Origin: Auricularia sp. M13
Taxonomy: Eukaryota; Basidiomycota; Agaricomycetes; Auriculariales; Auriculariaceae
Length of the DNA: 64,000 bases
Reading direction: 5' to 3'
Assembly: GCA_037042915.1 (NCBI GenBank)
Contig: CM073204.1
Location: forward strand, 124,001-188,000
Part shown: one piece after another, positions 34,515 to 44,941 of the stretch
How positions within the stretch are numbered: position 1 is the first letter of the stretch
How the letters are laid out: the number at the start of each line of letters is the position of its first letter
The notes under the pieces: generated by a model
Databases searched by the model: none
What the model saw: the letters and a program-made list of their open reading frames with translations, nothing else
Told to the model about the DNA's origin: nothing
Made by a program: the position numbers and the translations under genes

Positions 34515-35063
34515 CCCGTGCGCTGGTATACCCGCTTTGTTTGTCTTTATCTCCCTCCATCGCTTTGCACTGTTGGTCTGTTTTCATTCCTCCTCCCTCG
34601 TGTTAGATAGTGGACTATTCGGACGTACCATCCCCCCCGTCTCGCACACGCACATCCCGCCACCCTCCGCTGCACACTTGCTTACTTACCGTACCCCCTT
34701 CATCCATCCCATCCCCGCCCGCCCATAATACGCCCTACGCTGCGCAATGACATGAACCTTATGCACGACCTAAATCCGATGGTAGGCTACAGTGTCCGAC
34801 TTGACAGATGCGCATAAGACGGCAATGTGAGAGGGCCAGCATGATACAGGAGTGAGACGACACCCAGGACACTCTGAGCGGAAGGAGAAACGTGAAGTGT
34901 GCTGCTACTGACACTGTAGGTGGGGCCGTTTGCGGTTCTCGTGCAGAATGGAGTTGAAGAGGAAGATGAGCGGTGTGAGCGGCGGTGCCAGAAACCGTTG
35001 GGCTTGAATGAGCTTGAACAGAGTTTGCAAATATTATGTTTCTTTAAGAACTCGAACAACAAG
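34515..35063. other. Intergenic stretch
   Basis: This is the 3' flank of the protease gene and the 5' flank of the tRNA gene. It has a C/T-rich region to about 34730. No gene was recognised. Confidence 0.55.
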
Positions 35064-35158
35064 GCCTTCTTAGCTCAGTGGAAGAGCGCGCCACTCGTAT
35101 CGGTTTTCCAACTCCGACAGCGATGGTGAGGTCGGTTGTTCAATCCAGCCAGGAGGCA
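35064..35158 (+). tRNA. tRNA-Thr (anticodon CGT) with a 23-nt intron
   Basis: The acceptor arms GCCTTCT (35064-35070) and AGGAGGC (35151-35157) pair with one G-T, and the discriminator A is at 35158. The D arm is GCTC/GAGC. The anticodon stem is CGCCA/TGGTG, with anticodon CGT at 35096-35098. The T arm is GGTTG/CAGCC around TTCAATC. The extra 23 nt (35100-35122) lie one base 3' of the anticodon, which is the canonical position of nuclear tRNA introns. All four arms fold, so the gene looks functional. Confidence 0.88.
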
Positions 35159-35292
35159 TTTTTCATGCTCTGAGGCTCAATGTTTTGCTCCAAACCTCTA
35201 ATCTTCATTTGCACTTTCTGTTGGCAAAGTGATTTTGTCTTTGTCTTTGGAGTTCTTCACCCACTCTCTAAGTACCGTCTCAGGAGTCTATG

Positions 35293-36354
35293 TCACACAT
35301 CCTCATATGGTTTGGGGAACTCGTTTGCCGAACAGGTACAGGTCCGTCGCGACTTGGCCGTAGAAGTTGTTGAGCCATTTGAAGTACTGGTACAGTGGGG
35401 AAATTTGAACGGGTAACTGCCCGTCAAATGGCCATAGCAGCCATCACGGTCGCCGGTGACGATGTCGGGGCAGGCACAAACCGCCGGCCCACCTATTGAT
35501 GGAGGAGGAAGCAGGAAGGGAGCATGGCAGTTCCGCCCCACCCAGATGCGGCGGTGGCTTTCGCGCCAGACGACCGTGTATAAAGGCCGATATTTGTAGG
35601 GCGCAAATTCAGCTGACCAGGGCGCATCTGTAACGATCATGTCGACGTCCGTGGCGATTTTGTGGTAGTCCTCGGGCCGCAGCGGCGGGAAGACGTCGTG
35701 TGCCGCCAAGGCGGACCCGCCGTTCGGCTCCGTAACGCAGAGGCAGCCATAGCATGGAGTCGCGATGGTGACGAAGGAAAGTAGCGGCTCAAAGGGGTTG
35801 AGCATGTCAGTTCTGGGGAAGAGTGTTACGATCGTGCCCTCTCGGATCAAGGGGAGATCCGCAGAGCCCGTGTCGGAACTAAAGAGCGGACACGGCGGAC
35901 CACAGTGCGCTATTGAACACACCGGCACACGCGAGTGTATGGTCAGGGCGGAAGTCGGAGAACGGGCGGAACTCAGCAAGCGGAGCAAGGGAGCTCCGAT
36001 AGCGGAGTCCGTCAATCGGGTTGGGGCTTGAGGACGGGAGCGAGTAGAGCGGATTACGGAAGTGAGAGGATCGAGTTTGATTTCAAAACTGAGGTACGGT
36101 ACAAGTAGACGGGAGCTATTTATACTAGAGCGGGATAGAGAGCGGAACAGAGACACATCAGTCGGAACAGGATCTAGAATATTCCTATGACGCAAGTGTG
36201 CTGCGGAAGTGATGTAGTACCTACGTGGGACTGACGTGGCGTAGAATGAGAGAGAACGAGATAGAGGGAGAGAGTGAGATGGAACAAGATAGAAGCAGAA
36301 ATCGGAACAGGCGGAGATCACGGAGAGCGGAACGGATATACAATCAGAGATCAC
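35293..36354 (-). CDS. Unrecognised ORF, 353 codons
   Basis: The frame is open for 353 codons. The N-terminal part is low-complexity Ser/Leu/Arg. From about residue 180 the composition looks like a folded protein (PLIREGTIVTLFPRTDMLNP, IATDVDMIVTDAPWSAEFAP, YTVVWRESHRRIWVGRNCHA). Over the last ~110 bases a different frame looks more natural (LYQYFKWLNNFYGQ, ATDLYLFGKRVPQ), so a frameshift or splice near 35430 is possible. It lies between a tRNA gene and an old retrotransposon and may be a broken host or element gene. No family was recognised. Confidence 0.3.
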   Translation of the reverse strand: MISDCISVPLSVISACSDFCFYLVPSHSLPLSRSLSFYATSVPRRYYITSAAHLRHRNILDPVPTDVSLFRSLSRSSINSSRLLVPYLSFEIKLDPLTSVIRSTRSRPQAPTRLTDSAIGAPLLRLLSSARSPTSALTIHSRVPVCSIAHCGPPCPLFSSDTGSADLPLIREGTIVTLFPRTDMLNPFEPLLSFVTIATPCYGCLCVTEPNGGSALAAHDVFPPLRPEDYHKIATDVDMIVTDAPWSAEFAPYKYRPLYTVVWRESHRRIWVGRNCHAPFLLPPPSIGGPAVCACPDIVTGDRDGCYGHLTGSYPFKFPHCTSTSNGSTTSTAKSRRTCTCSANEFPKPYEDV

Positions 36355-36605
36355 GGATTACGGAGCGGAAATAAAGCGGATATCAGATCGGAGGCAAACG
36401 GAGGCAAACTGGATGCATGGGCGTGACAAAGAGACGAAAATCGGAGAATGAAATAAGCTAGGAATGAGTGATGCGTGAGCCAACAGCTCAATACGGTGAA
36501 CAAGAGGAAGTTAAAGGGAAAAAAGGAAAAGGATGAAGGAAGTGTGGTCAAAGATGTACTGGATGGAGTCAGAAGTTAGGCTAGCAACTATAGATGATGG
36601 GCTCT
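36355..36605. other. Purine-rich stretch beside the old gypsy copy
   Basis: The plus strand from about 36040 is unusually A/G-rich, with repeated gagcggaa-, gagatcacgga- and gagagag-like words. It could belong to the 3' end or LTR of the older gypsy element, but no LTR borders were found. Confidence 0.35.
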
Positions 36606-36696
36606 TCAATAATCGAGCAACCTGGTGGGCGCATTGCAAAGTTCGCGCGCCTTAAGCCATTCATCGTGCGCTGGGCCGTACCCTTCCCAGCGTACT

Positions 36697-36980
36697 TGTT
36701 ACGGTGACCGAGGATACTCGCCGAACGGACGCTCTGCGGGTGGGGGAAGAAGGATGAGATGTATCGGCGGTGGGCAAACCAGCTCGAATCTAGCGTACAA
36801 AGAGCGGACAGCACACGGTATATAAAGGGGGTCCGGAACCGGCCGGATCGCTGACCGCAGGCCGGGGCCACGCATGCGCCGGCGGGTCTCGGTCTGATGA
36901 CTCGGTCCGTATGACGTCGGCACGAGTAAGGTCCGATAAGCCCAATGGCGATAGGAGTGAAAAGCGAATGAGCCGTAACA
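36697..36980 (-). repeat. gypsy-1 3' LTR
   Basis: This 284-bp direct repeat matches 42029-42312 with only a handful of substitutions, for example gatgag/gacgag and caaaga/caagga. It contains the TATA word (minus strand ctttatata) and the self-complementary block around 36785-36795. Confidence 0.93.
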
Positions 36981-36991
36981 TAACCCCCCTA

Positions 36992-39900
36992 CTAGGACCG
37001 AACGAGCGTCGTGCCAAGGGCCCGTGCCCGGCGAGCCGCGGTGACCGGGTCGGGGATGTTGAAGTCGATCCCGATGGTATGGCGGTGTTCGAAGAAGTTG
37101 GAGGGGAATATGGCACGGTCGAAGACGAGGGAGTGGATGTTCTGGGGTTTACCCGGGTTACGGCGGACGAAGTCTTCGACGGCGCCGATCGCGTTGCCGA
37201 GATTTCCCTTGGGGACCCAGGAGTTGTGCTCGCGCCTGTAGCCGGCCCATTTGACCAGGTAGACAACGCCTCGTCCGAGCTTCTTGGAATCCAGGATCTC
37301 CTCCACTTTGTACTCCTTGTGATCGTCCACGATGGTTGGCGCCGGCGGGGCGGGGCGGCGTTGGTGCGGGGCGTACGGCACGACGTACGGCGAGAGGAGG
37401 CTCTTGTGGAAGACGGGATGTAGATTCTTCCATGCCTCCGGCAGCTCCAGTTTGCAGGCGGAATGACCCACACGTTCAAGGATCTTGAAAGGACCGCAGC
37501 GCCGTTCGGCCAGTTTCTTGGACGAGACCGCAAGCTTTGAGGTTGGTCGCCTCGAGCCACACCTTGTCGCCGACCTTGTATTGTCGCGAAGCACCTCGGC
37601 GCCGGTCGTACTGTGTCTTCATGGACGCGGCGGCCTTGGTGAGCGCGGATTTGGCCTCCTCCCAGGTCTTTTCCATCCGCTGGGCGAACTGGGCGGCCGA
37701 CTCGTTGGTGACCGCTCGGCGGGGTTCCACGCCCATACGTGGGTGGCAACCGTGATTAAGGAAGAACAGAGACGTCCCCGTCGCCTCGGACGCGCGGTTG
37801 TTGATGGCGAACTCGGCCATAGCAAGCCAATCGGCCCAGTCATCCTGCCTGGCGTTGGTCCATGCGCGAAGGTACTTCTCGATCTCCGCGTTCTCCTGCT
37901 CGGTCTGTCCGTCGGTCTGCGGGTGGTACGCGGTGGATGGGTTTGCCTCAATACCGAGGAGCTTGTAGAACCCGTTCGCGAATCCAGACACGAACTGCGG
38001 GCCACGGTCGCTGATGAGCTTCTTGAACAGGCCGATCCGCTTGAAGACGAAGTCGCGGTACAAGCATGCTATACCCTCCGACGTCACCGTAACATGCGTC
38101 GGGCAGAGGATGACCGTCTTGCTGTGGCGGTCGGTCACGACGAAGACCGCGTTGAAGCCGAACGACTCGGGCAACGGTCCGATGAGGTCGGCTGAAACGA
38201 CCTCCCACGGAGCACTTGGCGCCTCGTTGGGGTGTAGGGGGGGTCCATGCCTCGGTTTGGAGCATTGGCAGACGTCGCATGCGCGGACGTAGCGCGCAAC
38301 GTACGCGGTCATGCCGGGGAACCAGTAGTACCGGTTAAGGAGCTCCAAAGTCTTGTACCTGCCCGGGTGTCCTGCTATCGGCATGTCGTGAAATGCGCTG
38401 ACGATGCGTTCCCGTAGTCGGCGGTTACGCGGGATGTAGACTCGGCCTTTGTACTCGACGACACCGTTCGTCTCCACGAAGTCCTGCGGGTACGCAAGCA
38501 GGCCCTTCTTGACTGCTTCGTCGCGTTCGTTGGTGTACTTGCGAACCTCGGCCAGGATATGGTCCTCGTCTCGGAGTCCTAGTTGCCGAATGATCACGTC
38601 CAACGGTCCATTGTGCTCCTCAGCGAGTTGACGAAAACGGTCCGGTTGCAGGAGGACAACGTCGGCGTTGTCTTCTGCCCCCTCATTAGGCATATTCCGG
38701 CTCAGCTCGTCGGCAATGACGTTCGTCTTGCCCGGCCGGTGGTGCAGCGTAAAGTCGTACTCGGAGAGCTCGGTGAGCCAGCGGGCTTGCCGACGGTTGA
38801 GCTTTTGCGGCTCGCGGAAGTACTGCAGGTTCCGATGGTCGGTCCATATCTGGAACTGCGGGGCGCCTTTGAGGAAGTGGCGCCAATGTTCGAGGCAAAG
38901 CATCATCGCGAGCATCTCCTTGTCGTAGATCTCGTAATTACGCTCGGCTGGACTAAAGCTCTTGCTGAAGAACCCGAGCGGGCCTAGCTTCCCTTCGATG
39001 ACCTGGTGGAGGACTCCTCCTGCCGCATAGTCCGATGCGTCGGTCTCCAACCTGAACGGGGCCCGGTCCTGGGGAAGGAGAAGTGTAATGTCATTGCACA
39101 CGGCGTCTCGGAGGTCTTCGAACGCCTGTTGCTGCTCCGGGCCCCATTCGAATACGACCCCCTTCTCCGTTAGACGGTTGAAGGGTTTCGTGATGTGTGC
39201 GAAGTGGGGGATGAAGTTCCGGTAGAAGTTGCAAAACTGCATGAACGACCGAACCTCCCGCAGGTTGCGCGGGGGGTTCCAGCGGCGTATGGCCTCCACC
39301 TTGACGGGGTCCATGGATACCTGCCCGTTTCCTATAACCAGGCCGAGGAACTTGACTTGGGCCTGCTCGAACTCGCATTTCTCCAGTTTGAGGTATAGGC
39401 CCGTCTGCCGACACAGTTCCAGTACGGCCCAAACCGCGGTCCGATGGTCCTCCAAAGTGCGGGTGAAAACTAAGAGGTCGTCCATGTAGACGATAAGGAC
39501 GATCCGGCGAATAAGGTCGCCGAATATGTTGTCCACCATACGTTGGAAGGTGGCCGGGCTGTTGGTCATGCCGAAGAACATGACGGTGGGTTCGAACAGG
39601 CCTCGGCTCGTGATGAACGCGGCCTTGAATTCGTCTCCGGGTCGGATTCGGACGTTGTTGTACCCCCATCGGACGTCGAACTTGGAGAAATAACGAGCGT
39701 CCTTGATCTTGGTCATAACGTCGGCGACCAGGGGGAGGGGGTAGGAATCCCGCACGGTGTGGTCGTTGAGCCTCCTGTAATCCATAGTCGGTCGGAGTCC
39801 TCCATCCTTCTTGCCGACGAAGAAAAGCGGCGACGCAATGGGCGAGTTGGACGGACGAATACGGCCCGTTGCGAGGTTCTCGTCCAAGAACTCGTTCATC

Positions 39901-40754
39901 GCCGGTGTCTCCTTTGGCGACAAGGCGTAAACCTTTCCACGGAGCTTGCGGTCGTTCTCCCATCCGGGTCGGAGGTTGATCTCGTGGTCCCACCGACGAT
40001 GGGGGGGTAGCTTGTCGAATTCCTTCTTTTCGAACACATTGGCGTACTCGCGGTAGTATTCGGGGATGTCGGCAACGACGGTGGGCTTGACGGCCTGCTC
40101 AATGCGAGTTGAGATGGACTTGAAAGCCCGAACGTACTCCTCTTCGTTGTCGGCCGCAAACTCCAAAGCGTCGGCGAGTGAGGCGAAGTCCTCGGCGAGG
40201 TAGCGGGCCGAGCTCGGCGACGAATTCGGCATACCACAGTGGGGCGGGCAGCGTGTGAATGTGAGCGCACCCCTCGGCCAGTCGATTTCCGGGTTGTGCT
40301 CCACTGACCAGTCGTATCCTAGGAAGAGGTCGTGTTTTCCACCGAGGTTGGCAACCGGAAAGTCGCGCCGTTCACGGTGTTCGTGGCCACGAGAGTCACG
40401 CACGACCACAAGGAGTTTGACGTACTCCTTGATAAATCCGTTGACCGAGCCGTCGGTGTTGTAGACGGTCCGAACGACGGCTGCAGCTTGGGTTGTAAGC
40501 TGCCGGTGCTTGACAAACGCCTGGTCCACACTTGAGGTCGTGCATCCACTATCCAGAAGAGCCTTGGCCGGGATCCGTTCTCCAGTGTCAAGGGAGGTGA
40601 GGGTGAGAGGTATGTTCATTTGCCTTAGGGCCGAGGGTCGGACCTCGGCGAGTCTTAGGTGTTCACGCTCGGTGTGCGTATCGACAAGACGTTCATCTGT
40701 ATTCGGTACGGAGGGCACACCGTCGTCTTCCCACAGGGATCGCGCGGAAATCAC
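36992..40754 (-). CDS. gypsy-1 Pol polyprotein, one frameshift before the chromodomain
   Basis: The main frame (40754-37476, 1092 codons) holds an aspartic protease (ALLDSGCTTS) and reverse transcriptase (MDYRRLNDHTVRDSYPLP, catalytic YMDDLLVF). RNase H (LETDASDYAAGG, TDHRNLQYF) follows. The integrase has a zinc-binding HHCC domain (HDMPIAGH, CDVCQCSK) and catalytic Asp/Asp/Glu (SADLIGPLP, SDRGPQF, GQTEQENAEIE). The frame then runs off at 37476. The expected continuation, the integrase C-terminus (LAERRCGPFKILERVGHSAC) and chromodomain (YLVKWAGYRREHNSWVPKGN), lies in another frame to 36992. An extra A in ctcaaagctt near 37543 would explain the shift. Pol starts in a frame that overlaps the Gag stop (GTGA, 40754-40751). 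Confidence 0.92.
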
Positions 40755-41851
40755 TGCGGGGCGGAAAAATCCTTGTCCTCGGTCTCCTCGGCGTGTTCCT
40801 CCAGGAGCGTGGATTTCCCTTCGACCATCCGAGCAATTTCCTCCAGGTCCTCGGTGGAAAGGCCTCGGATGACATCCTTGAAGTGCCTCTCCTGGCAGTC
40901 CCTAGCGAGATGGCCGGGTTTCTTGCAGCGGTAGCAGAGTCCTAGGGTCCGAGCGCGGTGACGGTCCACGTCCATGGGGTCTGGGTCGTGCACGGGACCG
41001 GTGGTGGCGGGGGCGGTGATTGCCGAAGCGGGCGCCGCGGCAGGTACAACCACCGGTTGAGTCACCCTCTCAGTGTAGTGGTGAACGAAGGGCTTGGCCG
41101 CCGGGCGCGGCGTAGAGTTGGTGGCCGGGGCGTGGTCACCGTGGCGGCGGATGATCGGGTCCTGCTCAAGGGCGTACTTGCGGAATTGAAAGTACCCGAG
41201 TGGTTTCTCGGCGTCGGCCTCCATCTTGACGAGCTTGTCCTTGGTGGCGACCTCGGCCTTGCGAAGTCCTTCGATTGTGGCGAGGCTGGTGGTCCGGAAG
41301 ATTTCGTGCGACTGCATCACGGCGAGGACGAGCGCCGGCTTGAGGTTGCGCCGAAGGTAGTCGACGAGAACGATGTCATGATACTCCTGGTTGGTAAATC
41401 TGGCCTTGATACGGAGCTCGTCGAACTTGAGGAAGAAGGTGTCGGCGTTGCCTCGGCCTTGAGTAAGCTTGGAGATCGCTTCGCGGGCGTGCTCGGCGAT
41501 ACGCGGGTCGAGGAACTTCTCGTTGAGGTCGCGAAGGAAGTCGCTCCATTTGAGGTCCGGCGAGTCCAGGTCGTGGAGCCGACCCCAGCTCTGTGCCCAG
41601 GCGTCGGCGTCACCTTTGGTCAGGAAGCCGAGGGCGGCGAGTATCTTGTTGTGGTTGCCGGGGATTCCTTTGACATGGAGCTCCAAGGTCCGACAGAAGG
41701 TCTCGTAGTTGGCGCGGGTCCCATCGTAATCCTCCGGGGCCTGGACGTAGTTTTTAGTGGGTGGGTTGCCCGGTTTGAGTCCGAGCGATTTGATGGCGTT
41801 GACCAACGACGTTTCGATGGAGGTAGCAAACTCCTCGGTCGTCATCAGCAT
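40751..41851 (-). CDS. gypsy-1 Gag protein
   Basis: This intact ORF encodes 366 residues. The capsid-like part includes PEDYDGTRANYETFCRTLEL and WSDFLRDLNEKFLDPRIAEH, the retrotransposon Gag fold. A linker rich in Ala and Pro precedes one CCHC zinc knuckle (CYRCKKPGHLARDC), which binds element RNA. The C-terminus is acidic. It assembles virus-like particles in the cytoplasm. It precedes Pol in the same transcript and overlaps it by a GTGA junction, so Pol expression needs frameshifting or re-initiation. Start could be either of the first two Met residues, two codons apart. Confidence 0.92.
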   Translation of the reverse strand: MLMTTEEFATSIETSLVNAIKSLGLKPGNPPTKNYVQAPEDYDGTRANYETFCRTLELHVKGIPGNHNKILAALGFLTKGDADAWAQSWGRLHDLDSPDLKWSDFLRDLNEKFLDPRIAEHAREAISKLTQGRGNADTFFLKFDELRIKARFTNQEYHDIVLVDYLRRNLKPALVLAVMQSHEIFRTTSLATIEGLRKAEVATKDKLVKMEADAEKPLGYFQFRKYALEQDPIIRRHGDHAPATNSTPRPAAKPFVHHYTERVTQPVVVPAAAPASAITAPATTGPVHDPDPMDVDRHRARTLGLCYRCKKPGHLARDCQERHFKDVIRGLSTEDLEEIARMVEGKSTLLEEHAEETEDKDFSAPQ

Positions 41852-42028
41852 CTTGACGGTGGTGTCGGGGGAAAGCGAAAGGTGCTGGAGATGGGAGGCG
41901 AGTTCTTCGCCGTTGGCCTGGACGTCAGGGGTGGTGTGCGACAGCTTGACCGAGGGCGTGGGGTGAAGGCAGGGGAAGGAACGGGGAATATGCGGAGCGT
42001 CGGTAAGGGAGGGGTAGATTCGAGCTTA

Positions 42029-42312
42029 TGTTACGGTGACCGAGGATACTCGCCGAACGGACGCTCTGCGGGTGGGGGAAGAAGGACGAGATGTATCGGC
42101 GGTGGGCAAACCAGCTCGAATCTAGCGTACAAGGAGTGGACAGCACACGGTATATAAAGGGGGTCCGGAACCGGCCAGACCGCTGACCGCAGGCCGGGGC
42201 CACGCATGCGCCGGCGGGTCTCGGTCTGATGACTCGGTCCGTATGACGTCGGCGCGAGTAAGGTCCGATAAACCCAACGGCGATAGGAGCGAAAAGCGAA
42301 TGAGCCGTAACA
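42029..42312 (-). repeat. gypsy-1 5' LTR
   Basis: This 284-bp LTR carries TATA at 42151-42158 (minus-strand ctttatata) and the block agctcgaatcta (plus, 42113-42124). The complement of that block is the primer site just outside the LTR at 42015-42026. Confidence 0.93.
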
Positions 42313-43203
42313 GTACTAGATACTCTACCAAGCCCTTCTTGCGATTCCTGCGGTGTCCTACGATGTGTTCCACTTGGTACTTCTCAGAGGCGCTCTGGTC
42401 CCAGCGCGGGTAGGGCAATTTGGTGTGTTCGCTGAGTTGGTCTGGTGACTCCTCGTACTTCCGCAGGTGACTCAAGTGGATAACGTTGGACATTGGGAAC
42501 TCAGCTGGCAGATCCAGCCGGTACGTAGAGTCATTAACTCTCTCCTGGATCGCGAACAGCCCGAATGCTCGCTGTACCAGCTTAGCCCCTTCGCCCTTAG
42601 ACTCGACCAGCTGCAACAACTTCGGCCGAACGAGAACCAAGTCGCCTGGTTCCAGTGCAAGCTCCCTGCGGCCGGAGTTATACGCCTGAGCTTGCTGGTG
42701 TTGCGCCAAGGCGATCGCATCATGCGCAGCCATCCTGCGTGCCTTGAAGGCCTCTAAGAACGCGTCAGCTCCAGCGTGAGCAGTTATGCTGCGGGCCACC
42801 GAATCATCTGCCGTCTTGGGCTGCAACAGGTCCACAGGCAAGTTGGGCTTGAATCCGTAGAGCAGTTGATATGGAGGCTCCCCGGTAGATGCGTGGATGT
42901 TGCAGTTGTACGCGAACTCGAGTGCGGGCAGCCATTCCGCCCAGCTATTTGCGTCGTTGGAAGCGTAGCTGCGCAGCATCGTTTCCATGGTACTATTCGT
43001 GCGCTCGGTCTGTCCGTCGTGCTGCAGGTGATGAGCAGACGATAAAATCATATGCACGCCCATCTGTCGACAGACAGCCTCAAAGAACTTTGAGAGCCAA
43101 CGTCCGTCCCTGTCCGCGATGAGTTCTGAGGGTACCCCGAAGCGGCTAACGATGTATTCGCGGGCCCTGCGTGCGCCGACTCCCATTGTGATTCGTGGAT
43201 GTG

Positions 43204-44715
43204 CTGTCATGGTGACTGCTATATCACTCTCCGAGACGACGCTCGAGGGGAAGGGATGAGTGGGGAGAGGGAGGCGCGGATAAGCGGTATGATAGACCAG
43301 ACCAAACCTAAGGTACAAGAGGTGTTACGGTGCGCGGCGATCTTGCCCATACGCCGCTTCCGTTGGATCTCTTTCGCCGCTTCACCCGCTCCGTCGGACC
43401 GATATACCCGTTCCGCATGCCTCTCCGGACCGCTGGCACCTCGGCTACCTTTTCTCGGCGTCACCGGACCCCTGTCAACCTCGGTCCTTGGATGCGACGC
43501 GCTATTGCCATTGTTGTCGATCACCGCTGCGTTGGTTTCCAACCAGCGTGTAGCCGTTCGTCGGTCCGTCTCCTCGGCGTCACATTACGGCCTACACCTT
43601 CGGAGATGCCGCACACCACACCTCGGGTATTGCCCTGCGTGGCCGGTGTGCGCTGGGAGTACAGGTGAAGCTGCAACGATCGTGCCGACGTACATCCTTC
43701 ACCCTCTGTCCCCTGGATGCTCGACTGCTCCGGCACCTCGGACCTCGGCCGCCACACTCTCCTCGGTCCGCGCGCGGCATGGTCCATGGTCCGGAGGCTG
43801 TCCGGATGGAGTGGGAGTGTTGATTGTTGGGTGGTGCGCTCGTACCTCGCTCGCTGACGCGTTGCGCTCGCTGCCGCGCTCGCCATTGCGTTGGCGCCTT
43901 TCGCCCCCGGTGTCGGTGCGTGCATACATGCAAGGACACCTCGGTCTGTCTCGGATACCCGCCCGATACCCTCCATAGGCACGGACATCCTTTATCCCCT
44001 TCGTCCGGAGTCGTTCTGCGCCTTCGGCGCGACGCTTCACTCTTTCTTGACCCTCCCTTGACTCCCTTTACCCCCCATTGCTTCCACTGGCTCCCGATTA
44101 CCCTTGGTAACTTCCCCGATGCCTTTCCCATCGCTTCCGGACCTCTCTTTGGTGTTGGTTGGCTTCCTTTGTTGTCCGGAGCGTTCGGATCCGGTTTGCC
44201 TCCGATCAGACTATATGTACCGGCGATTGCCCTCGGATGTACCCTAGGTTGGATCTGGTCTATTATGTGTTCGACCTTCCCCTCCTGAGTACCCTTCCTG
44301 GTCGGCTACGCCTCCTGGTCGGTGGTGTATGCAGCACACCGTGACAAGAGGGGGCTCCGGCCCAGGTATATATACTACGGAAGCAAGGCCGAGGGGGCCT
44401 ACGGACCAATTGCGCCACCGACCGGGTGTCACGCGGGCGCCACAGATCAGGCCGAGAGAGACCGCCGGGGTGTCCTCGGCGAGACAGGAAACCCGGGATA
44501 AATAGAGCCCAACCAAACCAGAAACATCCCGTCGTATTACCCTTCTCCTGGGAAGAGACCGAGATGCTCGCCGAGCGGAGAGACCGCTAGGACGTGCCGA
44601 CGAAAGGGCCGCAGGGCCGGGCGCAAGGAGTTTGGGGCGCCCGAATGAAGTGCGAGGACCACGGGATGGCGAAATGAAACAGCGGGGGAGGAGGGACCCG
44701 ACGAAGACCGCAACA
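43204..44715 (-). repeat. Third-element LTR (about 480 bp), interrupted by a solo LTR
   Basis: On the minus strand it begins TGTTGCGG at 44715, directly after a polypurine tract (ggggggtta, 44716-44724). It ends CATGACA at 43204. A TATA word (tatatata, about 44369-44376) lies on the right of the nested solo LTR. The likely transcription start (taccttaggtttgg, about 43303-43316 on the minus strand) lies on the left of it. Without the insert, the LTR is about 480 bp. It is the 3' LTR of a minus-strand element whose inside would lie to the right. No matching 5' LTR was found. It abuts the broken integrase of gypsy-2, so that element was its target. Confidence 0.55.
43323..44346 (+). mobile_element. 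Solo LTR of the 1-kb-LTR family
   Basis: It begins TGTTACGGTG and ends CACCGTGACA, and is flanked by the 5-bp duplication AGAGG (43318-43322 and 44347-44351). It matches, with a few percent substitutions, the LTRs at 54043 and 57378. Only one LTR is present with intact target duplication, the mark of recombination between the two LTRs of a former full element. Confidence 0.9.
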
Positions 44716-44941
44716 TAACCCCCCTTCTAGCCGTCCAGTGGCCGAGGTGGGAACGGCCCGAGGAGGTGCAGGTTAGATCGGGCGTGGAGAGACGGACCAT
44801 AGCGTTGCCGGGCCGAGCTCCATCCGCCGCGGGATCAAACTCTAAGCGTCAGATGCCGCGAAGGGCTCGGCCATCGCCGTACACGAACCGCGGTACTTCT
44901 CCCTCCTCGTCTCCTTGCTTTCCGCCATCGCCCGATATCCC

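Larger units (their letters stand above)
36697..42312 (-). mobile_element. Complete Ty3/gypsy chromovirus (gypsy-1), nested
   Basis: Two 284-bp LTRs (36697-36980 and 42029-42312) begin TGTTACGG and end CCGTAACA on the plus strand. They are flanked by the 5-bp target duplication GTACT (36692-36696 and 42313-42317). The element is transcribed on the minus strand: leader, Gag, Pol, then the 3' LTR at left preceded by a polypurine tract (minus-strand ggggggtta, about 36981-36989). The primer site (42015-42026) is complementary to the LTR itself. Both genes are nearly intact, so insertion was fairly recent. The host site is the chromodomain of the older gypsy-2. Confidence 0.93.
36606..43203 (-). 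pseudogene. Older Ty3/gypsy element (gypsy-2): integrase-chromodomain remnant, split
   Basis: Read on the minus strand from 43203, the remnant begins inside the integrase core (REYIVSRFGVPSELIADRDG). It keeps the catalytic Glu region (GQTERTNSTME), continues through the integrase C-terminal domain and enters a chromodomain (YQVEHIVGHRRNRKKGLVEY). There it is interrupted by gypsy-1 at 42312. The rest of the chromodomain (RWEGYGPAHDEWLKARE) lies on the other side, from 36691 to a stop at 36606-36608, in the frame expected once gypsy-1 and one copy of its 5-bp target duplication are discounted. Reverse transcriptase, protease and Gag are absent: at 43203 the coding sequence meets another LTR. 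It is dead and fragmentary. Confidence 0.85.

Noticed and set aside
40958-42157. 399-codon plus-strand ORF opposite gypsy-1 Gag
   Set aside because: It is an antisense shadow of Gag running into the LTR; Gly/Val-rich with no domain.
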